64,000 bases of DNA from Candidatus Nitrotoga sp. CP45 (GTDB lineage: Bacteria > Pseudomonadota > Gammaproteobacteria > Burkholderiales > Gallionellaceae), in the NCBI GenBank assembly GCA_003402375.1, contig QFXJ01000051.1:1-64000 (forward strand), in the 5' to 3' direction. Each line of letters opens with the position of its first letter. The stretch's first letter is position 1. Both the position numbers and the translations under genes were made by a program. Of this stretch, positions 1-8,635 are shown piece by piece. The notes beneath the pieces were generated by a model, which saw only the letters and a program-made list of their open reading frames with translations, was not told the DNA's origin and searched no databases.

Positions 1-522
1 AGGCTGCGAAGCGTTGTGTCGGCTTGTTCGCATCAAAGCTCGCTTTATGCGACAGCGCGAAAAACACTTCGCACATTATCATAAACCCCCGATGTTCATA
101 AAGCGCGGCAGTCTGTGTTACTGCCACTGCGCAGTTATTTCCTTCGCTCTGCGCCGCAACCTATATCAGTTGAACGTAATATAGAAAACATTTTGATAAG
201 CCAGCAATGCTGCCTATATCGGCAAATACGGTCAAACATTACCAACTCCCCACTATTTTTCATTATCTTAGCTGATTATTTTGCTTGGCTTTAATTTTAT
301 TGCAACCTAAAATTCTGCGGATGGAAGCTCAGGCTGTTTCTCAGCTCGGTAGTTTGGGCTAAATGAAATGAAGCCCAACATCTCACTCTCGCACCTATCT
401 AGCCAAGGCACCTTGGTTGCAGTAGTACGACAGGCTTGGAATTTGCCGACTACTTGAAGCTGTAATCTACAGGACAGCACGATCTTCGTGAATTTTAGAG
501 CATGTCGGTTTATCAACTCTAC
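1..522. other. Intergenic region with one REP palindrome
   Basis: No convincing gene is visible in this stretch. A short reading frame on the minus strand (307-516) translates straight through the REP palindrome at 353-379 and has no family resemblance. The rest is AT-rich with no recognisable promoter or RNA gene. Confidence 0.5.
353..379 (+). repeat. REP palindrome, forward copy 1
   Basis: Arms TTGGGCT (354-360) and AGCCCAA (372-378) flank an AATGAAATG core. The same unit recurs around 27.9, 28.5, 56.1, 57.5, 57.9 and 59.9 kb. Copies at 56.1-57.9 kb flank Y1-type (RAYT) transposase remnants, so this copy is probably a dispersed REP of that family, standing alone without a transposase. Confidence 0.7.
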
Positions 523-1635
523 TCACATTAGCCTGCGCCCTGCTTGTATCTCCTGCAATAGTTTGCGCACCGGCGTAGGGATTGCAGCTTGCAACGCATC
601 ATCCACATCCAGCCACATCATGCCTGGCTCCTGAATTTGCTTGGGTTTGTTAATTACCTGCAATAGTAGGGGGGTGATATGCAGCTTGAAATGGGTGAAA
701 GTATGAGTGAATGTTGGTAGTGCAATCGTGTGTATTGTTTCGGTGCCGAAGTGCTGACGGCAGTAGGCAGTCGCATCTTCAGTCCTGCTTAGAAGTTGTG
801 GATCCACTTGTGGCGGACACCACAAGCCACCCCAGATGCCGTTCCCCGGGCGCTTTTCCAGCAGGATATCGGGGCCATTAAGAAGCAAAAGAAAGGTGCT
901 GTGTCTTTCCGGCAGCACCTTGCGTGGGCGTGGCGTTGGCAGTTGTGCGACCAGTCCGTTTTGATGCGCCATGCAGTCTGCTTGCAGCGGACAGATGGGG
1001 CATTGTGGTTTGCTGCGCGTGCAGACCAGCGCGCCCAGATCCATCAAGCCTTGCGTATAGACCGCGACATCACGCTTTGGCAGCGATGCTTCGGCTTGTT
1101 GCCAGAGTTGAGCTTCAATCTTTTTTTCGCCAGTGTAACCCTCAATGGCATGGTAGCGTGCCAGCAAACGTTTGACGTTGCCATCGAGAATCGCGCGCCG
1201 TTCATGGAACGCGAATGCGCTGATGGCGGCGGCGGTGGAGCGGCCGATGCCGGGAAGAGCAAGGATGTCTTCAAAATGCTGGGGAAACTTTCCCTCATGC
1301 CGTTGCATGATGAGTTGCGCGGTGCGGTGCAGGTTGCGCGCACGCGAGTAGTAACCTAAGCCGCTCCAGTGCGCCAATACCGCATCTTCGCTGTCGGCGG
1401 CGAGCGCTGCGATAGTGGGAAAGCGTGCCACAAAACGATGGTAGTAGGGGATAACGGTGACGACCTGGGTTTGTTGTAGCATTATTTCTGACAGCCATAT
1501 GCGGTAAGCATCTGCGCCCTGCCACGGCAAGTCATGCCGACCATGTTGTTGCTGCCAGTCTATGATGCGGTGAGCAAATAATTCTGAACGCGGATTATTG
1601 CGATTCTTGATCAAGGCGTAAGACCTCTCCGTCAC
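523..1635 (-). CDS. mutY: A/G-specific adenine glycosylase MutY
   Basis: Base-excision repair enzyme that removes adenine mispaired with 8-oxoguanine. The protein is 370 residues. The helix-hairpin-helix GPD fold is visible: SEIMLQQTQ with catalytic Glu50, the hairpin LPGIGRSTAA from about 127, and the conserved Asp151 in ILDGNVKR. The iron-sulfur ligands are Cys205, Cys212, Cys215 and Cys221 in the expected C-x6-C-x2-C-x5-C spacing. The C-terminal part (about 240-360) matches the NUDIX-like 8-oxoG reader. The start is a GTG at 1635 without a good ribosome site, so the exact N-terminus is uncertain. It lies 48 bases downstream of the asmA-like gene on the same strand and may be co-transcribed with it. 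Confidence 0.95.
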   Translation of the reverse strand: MTERSYALIKNRNNPRSELFAHRIIDWQQQHGRHDLPWQGADAYRIWLSEIMLQQTQVVTVIPYYHRFVARFPTIAALAADSEDAVLAHWSGLGYYSRARNLHRTAQLIMQRHEGKFPQHFEDILALPGIGRSTAAAISAFAFHERRAILDGNVKRLLARYHAIEGYTGEKKIEAQLWQQAEASLPKRDVAVYTQGLMDLGALVCTRSKPQCPICPLQADCMAHQNGLVAQLPTPRPRKVLPERHSTFLLLLNGPDILLEKRPGNGIWGGLWCPPQVDPQLLSRTEDATAYCRQHFGTETIHTIALPTFTHTFTHFKLHITPLLLQVINKPKQIQEPGMMWLDVDDALQAAIPTPVRKLLQEIQAGRRLM

Positions 1636-1683
1636 AGACGGAAGAGAGGGGGAGGGGACGTTTTACAGGTTATTGGCATGGGA

Positions 1684-3912
1684 TTATTTGAAGAGCCCTT
1701 TTAGCTTATCCTGAAGCTGATCCTGCAACTTGGTTTTAATTTCTTCTTTTTTTGCTTCGATTTTTTGTTTGACAACATTTGAAGCCATCGCGCCAAAGTC
1801 CAATGTGTAATTCAAGTCGTTAAATGGCCCGCTTAAACGCACCGGGATAGTGATGCCGCCAACGATGTCTTTGCCACCCTGGCCTTTTAGTGTTTTCGCT
1901 AGTGTGGCATTAGCCAGATAATTGATGGTGTCGTTACCAATGTTGATATCTCCATTGCCTGACAAACGTAGCAGCGGTGATTTCAATAAGAGGTCATCGT
2001 TGTGTGCCACACCGTTGTTAACTTTGAAACTGGCTTTCAGTTCGCTGAAGTCCGTTTTCTCGGCTTTGTTAACGGATTGGGTTTGTGTCGTTGCATTTTT
2101 CATGCTCAGCATGCCCTGCGCTTCGCGCAGAGTTTTGGCAATGTTGATGCCTTTGACCGCACCATCCGTCAGGTTTAATGACATGCTGCCGTTGAGTGCC
2201 TTCTTAAGCGCACTGATGGTGTTGCCCTGGGCGGCTAAATTAAGCGCGACATTGCCCTTGCCTTCCAATGTGTCAAAGTTGGCAGCATCCTTGAGCAATG
2301 GCGCGATGTTGATGCCACTCAGATTCTGGTTTATAGCGATGTGAGGCGTAGTCTGCGCATTGACTTTCAGGCTGCCGTTCATGCTGCCCTGATAAAGATT
2401 GGTGGACAGCGGGCTGATTGTTAGCAAGCCGTTATGTGCTTTCACGTCGATGCGTACTTGTGAAAGTTTCACATTGGCAATTTTAAGCGCTCCAATGCGT
2501 AATCCGCCCTCAAGATTAATTTTTTTCAGCGCAGCTAAATCAATTGGCTGCTCCGCCGGGGCAGGTTTATTGGCAACGCTTGCTGCTGACTTAGGCAGAT
2601 ATAAATCAGCATCAAACTGGTCTACATCAATGTCAAAGCGTATGGCTGGATCTTGAAAGCCATTGACCGCCACCTTGGCTTTAACTTGGCTTTGCAGCAG
2701 CCCACCCACGAGGTCGGCCTGGACGCTCTGGCGACCGCCATCTATTTGCACACGACCCTTCATTTCGCTGTTGATTGATTTGTTCGGCAGCTTGTCGCCC
2801 GTTGCATTTATTGCGAGGGTCAGATTGGAAAGGTTGAGCTGCTGTTGTTCGATGTTGCCAGTTACAGGCGAGCCGAGCTTTATCTTGAATGCCTGTTCGG
2901 GTTGCTTCATATCTAACTCTAACGTAAGCGCACTGCTCTTGAATGATTGAGGATTACCGGTCAAATCAGACAGAGCAAGATTGGCTACGATGTTGCCGAA
3001 TGAACTATCCAACTTAGCGTTTAATGTGAGCTTATCGCCTGTGAAATTATTCTGAATCAGGCTTAATGCAGGCGCATCCAGTTTGGCGTCGAAATTATTT
3101 TTGCCTTGCACACCGGTGGCCGTAACCGCTAACTTTTTCGCGGAAAATTCTTGCGTGTCAAAATTCGCGTTGATATTGCCGTTAGCCAAAAGCGCTAGAT
3201 TACGGATGTCGAGTGCTGCGCCCTTGGCTTGTAATTCCAGCTCTTCTATTTGAAATAGCTGTTTTTTTAGATTGAAAGTGAATGTGGTTTTTATTTGGGT
3301 GGCCATGTCCAGCTTGGGTTTGCTGGATTGAATGACAGCAGCAAAATCAATTTTTCCCGGCACACCGTTGGCAATACGTCCGGTATTAAGGTTGAAGCCT
3401 TTCAGCACATACTGCGCACCCGTGGCTTCATCCAGGTAGGTCAGCTCTGAGTCTTTCACGCGCACTGAGGCAATGTCGAACTCAAGCGGCGTTTTTTCGT
3501 TGTCAGTCTCTTTTTTGCTTAGCAGGTCGTCAATGTTGGTCTTGCCGTTCTTGAATTTCACCAGCGCCGCCTTCAGGCCACTGATCGAAATTTCGTCCAC
3601 AACCACTTGTTTGGATAGTAGCGGCAATAGCGCCAGCGAGACACGCGCACTGTCAATGTAAATAAATTCCTTGTCGTTCTGAAATTCAGATAAAGATACC
3701 TTGCCAATGTCGGCGCCTATGCTGGGGAAGAAAATCAGTTTGATATCGCCATCTAGCTTGAGAGTACGTTGCTGCTTATCTTTCACCAGCTTGATGATTT
3801 GGGTTTTGTAATCATTGGGGTTAAATGTGGCAGCGATATAAGCTACACCAGCTATTGTAATGGCGACCATTACACCTGCTGACCATAAACTATATTTTAG
3901 AAATTTTTTCAT
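1684..3912 (-). CDS. AsmA family protein (1)
   Basis: Large envelope protein of 742 residues, AsmA family (bridge-like proteins implicated in outer-membrane lipid homeostasis). One N-terminal membrane anchor (about 10-30) is followed by a long beta-rich periplasmic region. The AsmA C-terminal part is visible around 560-700, with repeated motifs such as GNGDINIGNDTINY and IPVRLSGPFNDL. It ends in a lysine/glutamine-rich helix (about 715-742) that looks coiled-coil. It precedes mutY on the same strand, and the asmA-mutY pairing is, from memory, common in betaproteobacteria. Which AsmA subfamily it belongs to cannot be settled by eye. A second, different AsmA protein is encoded at 8636-10645. 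Confidence 0.88.
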   Translation of the reverse strand: MKKFLKYSLWSAGVMVAITIAGVAYIAATFNPNDYKTQIIKLVKDKQQRTLKLDGDIKLIFFPSIGADIGKVSLSEFQNDKEFIYIDSARVSLALLPLLSKQVVVDEISISGLKAALVKFKNGKTNIDDLLSKKETDNEKTPLEFDIASVRVKDSELTYLDEATGAQYVLKGFNLNTGRIANGVPGKIDFAAVIQSSKPKLDMATQIKTTFTFNLKKQLFQIEELELQAKGAALDIRNLALLANGNINANFDTQEFSAKKLAVTATGVQGKNNFDAKLDAPALSLIQNNFTGDKLTLNAKLDSSFGNIVANLALSDLTGNPQSFKSSALTLELDMKQPEQAFKIKLGSPVTGNIEQQQLNLSNLTLAINATGDKLPNKSINSEMKGRVQIDGGRQSVQADLVGGLLQSQVKAKVAVNGFQDPAIRFDIDVDQFDADLYLPKSAASVANKPAPAEQPIDLAALKKINLEGGLRIGALKIANVKLSQVRIDVKAHNGLLTISPLSTNLYQGSMNGSLKVNAQTTPHIAINQNLSGINIAPLLKDAANFDTLEGKGNVALNLAAQGNTISALKKALNGSMSLNLTDGAVKGINIAKTLREAQGMLSMKNATTQTQSVNKAEKTDFSELKASFKVNNGVAHNDDLLLKSPLLRLSGNGDINIGNDTINYLANATLAKTLKGQGGKDIVGGITIPVRLSGPFNDLNYTLDFGAMASNVVKQKIEAKKEEIKTKLQDQLQDKLKGLFK

Positions 3913-4311
3913 GTTGCCCCCGGCTGGAACATCGGCAGTAATTATAGACGAAGTGCAAAATAGCTGATTGTTTTACATGCCATTTTGTACAAGTACATCT
4001 AATATATCTTGACGCGAAAAATATCGTTAGGCCATATCATGAAAATTTGGGTTAGTAGGGATGTCGCTGGCTGGCGGCAATTCGCAAAATGGCATGTATT
4101 GCAGATGGGTGAGCATAGATGAAAGCTCATCCAATATTAAAACATGTGCATAAGCAGTACGTTATACGTAAATGCTTTTTATGTTAAATATGTATAATAA
4201 GTTATAACATAAATATATGTTGTATATATTTCATTGTTCTCGTAAGATGCGTCTGGTTCGTTATTAATTAACGATCTAAACTTAATTAGCCACTAAACTT
4301 AGGAGACAACT
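3913..4311. promoter_or_regulatory. Divergent AT-rich intergenic region
   Basis: About 400 bases between two divergent genes. It becomes very AT-rich from 4150 onward and contains a small inverted repeat (AACATA, four bases, TATGTT) near 4205-4220. A GGAG ribosome site lies about 7 bases before the ATG at 4312. It probably carries promoters for both genes, but no -35/-10 pair can be assigned with confidence. Confidence 0.4.
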
Positions 4312-4950
4312 ATGGAAAATATTAACAACGTACCTGACAATTCTCGCCGTACCGCCCTTAAAACAGGCTTTGCTGTAAGTGCGCTCGCTGCGCTTAGCTT
4401 AACCACTCTCAATAGCGCAAATGCGAACACAGGTAGTGATACAAAGCACGACATGGCTATTTTAAACGCGGCCTTGGATCTTGAAAATCAAGCAATTTGG
4501 GCATATGGCGTGGCTGCGGGAAAGCTGAGCGACAGCAAGGTGGGAAATGTCATCAAGGCCCTGGCACTGCGTAATCAGGCCGATCACATTAAACATCGGG
4601 ATATCTTCATATCCACGATTAAGAGCCTGGGCGGGACACCAGTCAGTGCAAAGGGAGCGTACGATCTTTCTGCTTATATTAAGGCTAGAGAGGGTAATCT
4701 TGATAGTGACGCCAATATCGCCAAACTTGCACTGGCACTAGAAGTGGATGCGGTGCTTGCGTACGCCAGTGCCGTCAGCAAACTGCGTACTCCCGCATTG
4801 GTTGCTGCTGGATTGACTATCTTGCCAGATGAATCAGCACATGCCGCAGCAATTCGCGCGGTGTTTGGCACGCTTGATCCGACGATCCATGCTGTACCGG
4901 ATGCACAACTTAGCAAAGAAACTCGCAGCCAGTGGATACTACCGGTCTAA
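4312..4950 (+). CDS. Ferritin-like domain protein with Tat-type signal
   Basis: Predicted exported ferritin-like protein of 212 residues. The N-terminus has a twin-arginine style signal (SRRTALKTG, about 11-19, then a hydrophobic stretch ending near SANANTG). The mature part reads as a four-helix bundle with carboxylate/histidine positions typical of di-iron folds: LENQAIWAYG, QADHIKHRD, LEVDAVLAY and DESAHAAAIR. Whether it binds iron or is only a structural ferritin-like protein is unknown. GGAG with about 7-base spacing supports the ATG at 4312. The next gene, a copper protein, starts 17 bases after the stop, so the two are probably co-transcribed and both act outside the cytoplasm. Confidence 0.85.
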   Translation: MENINNVPDNSRRTALKTGFAVSALAALSLTTLNSANANTGSDTKHDMAILNAALDLENQAIWAYGVAAGKLSDSKVGNVIKALALRNQADHIKHRDIFISTIKSLGGTPVSAKGAYDLSAYIKAREGNLDSDANIAKLALALEVDAVLAYASAVSKLRTPALVAAGLTILPDESAHAAAIRAVFGTLDPTIHAVPDAQLSKETRSQWILPV

Positions 4951-4967
4951 TCAGCATGGTGAGTACT

Positions 4968-5333
4968 ATGAGGATGCCGCTTACCATATTTACAGCGGCA
5001 TATTTGGGGCTGACAGCGATTTCAATGACGGTGTCAGCCGCTCCTAATGAGGCAAATGGGGAACGCCATGCTACCAGGGTACCTATTACAGTCACGATTG
5101 ATGCCTTTCAATTTCAACCCGATAAGATACGGATAAAACGTGGGCAAAGCGTAATCTTTATTAACAAGGATGAAGTTCCGCATACGGTGACACCTGATAA
5201 AAATGGTCACTTTGTTTCCTCTGGCATCATAAAAGGTGGCGAACAACATGAAGTGTTTTTTGAATCAGCGGGAGTACAGAATTATTCGTGTGATTTTCAT
5301 CCCAGTATGCGTGGGCGGGTGATCGTAAAATAA
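4968..5333 (+). CDS. Cupredoxin (amicyanin/plastocyanin-like)
   Basis: Small exported type-1 copper protein, 121 residues from the ATG at 4968. A signal peptide covers about 1-24 (ends VSAAP). The copper site is complete: His72 in DEVPHTV, then Cys108, His111 and Met114 in SCDFHPSM, the C-x2-H-x2-M spacing seen in amicyanin. GGTGAG at 4958-4963 favours 4968; in-frame ATGs at 4956 and 4974 and a GTG at 4932 (which would overlap the upstream gene) are alternatives. It follows the ferritin-like gene closely and is followed by a strong hairpin, so the pair looks like one transcription unit. A role as periplasmic electron carrier is inferred from the fold, with no partner oxidase or dehydrogenase in sight. 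Confidence 0.9.
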   Translation: MRMPLTIFTAAYLGLTAISMTVSAAPNEANGERHATRVPITVTIDAFQFQPDKIRIKRGQSVIFINKDEVPHTVTPDKNGHFVSSGIIKGGEQHEVFFESAGVQNYSCDFHPSMRGRVIVK

Positions 5334-5349
5334 GAAGTAACCAACAAAA

Positions 5350-5396
5350 AATCCGTTCATCCTAAACTTGTTGAAGGATGAGCGGATTGACTTTTT
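5350..5396 (+). terminator. Rho-independent terminator after cupredoxin gene
   Basis: Thirteen-base arms AATCCGTTCATCC (5350-5362) and GGATGAGCGGATT (5376-5388) pair with one G-T wobble and are followed by CTTTTTC. It lies 16 bases after the cupredoxin stop codon. Confidence 0.85.
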
Positions 5397-5527
5397 CTGC
5401 GGGAGGTCGAATTTGATTGCCCACACTATTTCACATAAAGCTGTCTAATTTTTCCCTACATACGGTCTGGAGTAAAATGCAAACTGTCTCCTTAAAGTGG
5501 GGAGCGAATGTACCAAAGGAGTATGGA

Positions 5528-6166
5528 ATGCTTGAATTATTAGGGAATCGTCAGCAAGAGCTTTTAAAGCTCTTGCTGAAGAATAAGAGCGGTTTAACTT
5601 TAGAAGAACTTTCAGACCACCTTAAAATTTCCCGAAACGCCGTTCGTCAGCACGTATCCGCATTGGAGAACAACGGAATAGTCACCGAAGGAGTAACCCG
5701 TCCTTCTGGGGGACGTCCAGAACAGCTTTATGTACTTACCGATGAAGGCAAGGAGTTCTTCCCGCGCAATTATTCCTGGTTTGCTCAGCTAATGGTCGAA
5801 TTAATCGCTCAAGAGTCTGGGGTGGCGGGGTTGAGGGAAAGATTGGGTAGTATGGGGGTGGGAGTTGCTCAACAGCTACTTAGCCAAAATTCAGTACTCA
5901 AAACGCGCGAGCAAAAGGTGGAAAAGCTTTCTAAGGCGATGGAAGAGCTTGGTTATAGTACGAGGAGCATCGCTGTTAATAGCGATGCACCCACAATTGA
6001 AGCGGATAACTGCATTTTTCACAATCTGGCCATGAAAAACCCGGAGATTTGCCAGTTTGATCTGGCGTTGTTATCGACCTTTACGGATAGTACGGTTGAT
6101 CACGTGGAATGTATGGCTAAAGGCGGTAACGTTTGCCGTTTCAAATTTAAGGCAAAAGATGAATGA
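5528..6166 (+). CDS. SufR-like winged-helix transcriptional regulator
   Basis: DNA-binding regulator of 212 residues. Residues about 22-50 form a helix-turn-helix (LTLEELSDHLKISRNAVRQH) followed by a wing (RPSGGRPEQLYVLT). The C-terminal region carries four cysteines, Cys162, Cys175, Cys195 and Cys203. The first pair has the C-x12-C spacing known from cyanobacterial SufR, which suggests a bound iron-sulfur cluster. The start at 5528 is chosen because AAAGGAG lies just upstream at 5514-5520; a longer frame back to 5417 lacks family resemblance. It follows the ferritin-like/cupredoxin pair in the same direction but after a terminator. Control of that pair or of a distant suf operon is possible but not shown. 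Confidence 0.8.
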   Translation: MLELLGNRQQELLKLLLKNKSGLTLEELSDHLKISRNAVRQHVSALENNGIVTEGVTRPSGGRPEQLYVLTDEGKEFFPRNYSWFAQLMVELIAQESGVAGLRERLGSMGVGVAQQLLSQNSVLKTREQKVEKLSKAMEELGYSTRSIAVNSDAPTIEADNCIFHNLAMKNPEICQFDLALLSTFTDSTVDHVECMAKGGNVCRFKFKAKDE

Positions 6167-6231
6167 ATTTTATAACAGTAGTGTCCGGTAATTCAGTTGA
6201 ATGTTTTCCGCTCTACCCGACTCCATTTTGC

Positions 6232-8232
6232 TTATGGTGCTGAATTTTGTAGCGAAACTTCCTTCCTGGGTGGAAAGAAAAATTCGCGTGGGTTGCTCAC
6301 AAAGCGAGCCCCCAACATCAAAAACAATTCACCAATACGATTGAAGCGAACTTGACGTGCCTTCATCGCGACGTAAAGCGCTAAGCTGAAGCTCACCGCA
6401 AGATTGACTAGACCGATCAGCGCAATGCCCAACAGAGAAATCGCTACCAGCTGCCAGCTCACCATGAAATCAAGTGCAACCAGGGCGAAAGCAAAGTTGG
6501 CCGCCGAAAATGTAACATGGCGGATATCAATGAAAGGTAGGCCGAGCATGAAGCCTATCATTCCCATGCTACCGAGCATGATGCCGAACGTAAAATTCCC
6601 CACTAACGCACCAAGATTGTCTCCGATATAAGCCGCGAAGCGATTAAGCCGGTGCTCGCCTAACAATTTGCGCAACCAGTGCAGTTGTTTTAAACGAGCT
6701 GGAATTCGAGTGTAAGCACACTGATTGTCGTAATAACCAGAGATTAATCCGGCAAGAAAAAGACATACGCCGGCAACTGCGGCGTGAACCAGGGCCAAGC
6801 TATAAAAGGGATTGATATCGTCCAATGTATGCCAAGCTTTCTCTTCCGACATCACCGGCGACCCGGCCATGGAGCCTAGCACTGCGATTAGCATGCCGGT
6901 TGGAATTGCAAGTATCACATTGCCAAGAATTGAAATCATCTGGGTGCGCCAAACAATAGCGATGAGTTGCACCACCCCATCAAGCGGCGCCTTTCCTTTA
7001 CTGTTCAGTGCAGCATTCTGATCAACTGTGGCCGCAATCGTCGCCGCAGTCATTGCGGGTTGCTTGGTGGCAACCGTAAAATGCATGACGTGTATCAGCA
7101 TAAACCCAAACGCATAATTCATGCTGAAGAAGAAAGCTTGGGCAAAAGGCGCTAACAGCATTTTGCTAATCCCGATTTTGATCAACGCCATAAATCCGAT
7201 TATAAAACCCGCCCCCATGGATGAGCGCAACATATGGAAATACTCGCCCTGCGTCGCGGCAGCATAATGTTCACCGGTTTTTCCTGCATTCTCTGTTACC
7301 TGTAAAGCCACCAGATCGGTGACGCGAGTAAATACATCACGCACACTGTACTTGCGATTTTCCTCACGCACTAATTCACGCAGCAAAGCCAAGCTGCGCA
7401 TCGTGGTTTCGTTCGGGTCAAGCAATACCAGCAAAGTTTCCAGCCGTTTGATCATCTGATGCACGCGCTGCAAGTGATATGTAAGGCTGATGCTCGCACC
7501 ATTTTGCTCAGATTGCTTGCGCACTTTTACCAGCACATCTTCACATTGCTGTAGCAATACGGGGATATGTGTATCGTCAGGTAAAGCAGGGGCTCCCCGG
7601 AGATGTGCATGATAAGCCCGGTAATATTCGCAGGTCTCGGCGTTCTGCGCCAAAAAAGGGGATTCGAAGCGTTCGATATCAGGATAATGACGTACCAGTT
7701 CATGCTCAAGCCCCGTGGACGCAATGCGGTAGGACAACATCTGGACTGCATCGAGCATTTCCTCCTGAATTTTTGCCCATCCGGGATGAGATGGCTCAGC
7801 ATCAAAATCGATGCATTTCAATAATTCAATCCATACTTCATCAGGAATCTGATCGACCCATAGATAATCGGTATGCCTGTGGAATACGAGCCCGAACATA
7901 TCCTTCAGGTAATCATCGCGTGTTTCTTCCGGCAATAAACGAAAAATGATGCGCTTCCAGACTGTCGTAAAAAACCCCTCGTTAGATAATATCCCGGTAT
8001 CAGCATAAAGATGGCTATGGCGACGCTTCTCAAATAGCGCCAACACATAACTGCGCAGGGCTGTAGCATATTCAGGGTGCATCCTCAGTAAAGTGATTAA
8101 AGCGCGCAAATTTGTCGTAGCCACCCCACCGACATTGGGGTTCTTCGGCCGAATGCTGTCGACTAGTGTGATCAACAGGGCTGGGTCAGTCTCTTCGGGT
8201 GTCGCAAGAATATTTTTAAGTATAGATTCCAT
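6232..8232 (-). CDS. Membrane protein of the 'site-specific recombinase' (Gcr/SpecificRecomb) family
   Basis: A 666-residue protein matching, by overall pattern, the family named after a Neisseria 'site-specific recombinase'. The N-terminal 320 residues are soluble and helical (for example NPNVGGVATTNLRALITLL). From about 330 on it has several hydrophobic segments (about 335-385, 430-455, 480-505, 545-575, 580-640), which is a membrane-protein layout and not that of a tyrosine or serine recombinase. No recombinase catalytic motif is visible, so the family name probably misleads about its function. It is flanked by a convergent regulator gene and 400 bases of non-coding DNA. Confidence 0.75.
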   Translation of the reverse strand: MESILKNILATPEETDPALLITLVDSIRPKNPNVGGVATTNLRALITLLRMHPEYATALRSYVLALFEKRRHSHLYADTGILSNEGFFTTVWKRIIFRLLPEETRDDYLKDMFGLVFHRHTDYLWVDQIPDEVWIELLKCIDFDAEPSHPGWAKIQEEMLDAVQMLSYRIASTGLEHELVRHYPDIERFESPFLAQNAETCEYYRAYHAHLRGAPALPDDTHIPVLLQQCEDVLVKVRKQSEQNGASISLTYHLQRVHQMIKRLETLLVLLDPNETTMRSLALLRELVREENRKYSVRDVFTRVTDLVALQVTENAGKTGEHYAAATQGEYFHMLRSSMGAGFIIGFMALIKIGISKMLLAPFAQAFFFSMNYAFGFMLIHVMHFTVATKQPAMTAATIAATVDQNAALNSKGKAPLDGVVQLIAIVWRTQMISILGNVILAIPTGMLIAVLGSMAGSPVMSEEKAWHTLDDINPFYSLALVHAAVAGVCLFLAGLISGYYDNQCAYTRIPARLKQLHWLRKLLGEHRLNRFAAYIGDNLGALVGNFTFGIMLGSMGMIGFMLGLPFIDIRHVTFSAANFAFALVALDFMVSWQLVAISLLGIALIGLVNLAVSFSLALYVAMKARQVRFNRIGELFLMLGARFVSNPREFFFPPRKEVSLQNSAP

Positions 8233-8635
8233 TCATTTCGATCCAGGTAAAGGTAGGTGGATTGGTTAGCAGGCTTGATATTTCTTGGCTAAACATATTC
8301 ATACCGCATTTATTTGTGATGTCTCAAGCGCCGAAACGCACACCACGTTTGGACTGATATATTGATGCAGTCCGCCAAATCATGTTTGGGCTACAACCAA
8401 CACAACAAGTACGATAGTGGCCAAAATATCACATTGGTTCCACAAGAAAGCTCTCGATTGAAGGTCAATACATTGAAGGTCGAAGGTTTAGCAGGCGCAC
8501 AGCTATTTTGAATAAGTGCAGATTCGTCAAATAATTCTCTTTTTCAATTTAATCTATTGCACAGTTTCTGTTGCCAGGCAAAGTGTAACGGTCTAGCTAT
8601 TGGCTGGACTCGTGTGAAGTGAACTATTAGATTCA
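8233..8635. other. Intergenic region, nothing recognised
   Basis: Four hundred bases between two minus-strand genes. A short direct repeat (TTGAAGGTC, twice near 8458-8485) is visible but no gene, RNA or clear terminator. Confidence 0.4.

Noticed and set aside
307-516. A 69-residue minus-strand frame
   Set aside because: It translates the REP palindrome (SEMLGFISFSPN), has no family resemblance, and similar artefacts occur at every REP.
796-1359. A 187-residue plus-strand frame opposite mutY
   Set aside because: It is antisense to a clearly real gene and has no domain.
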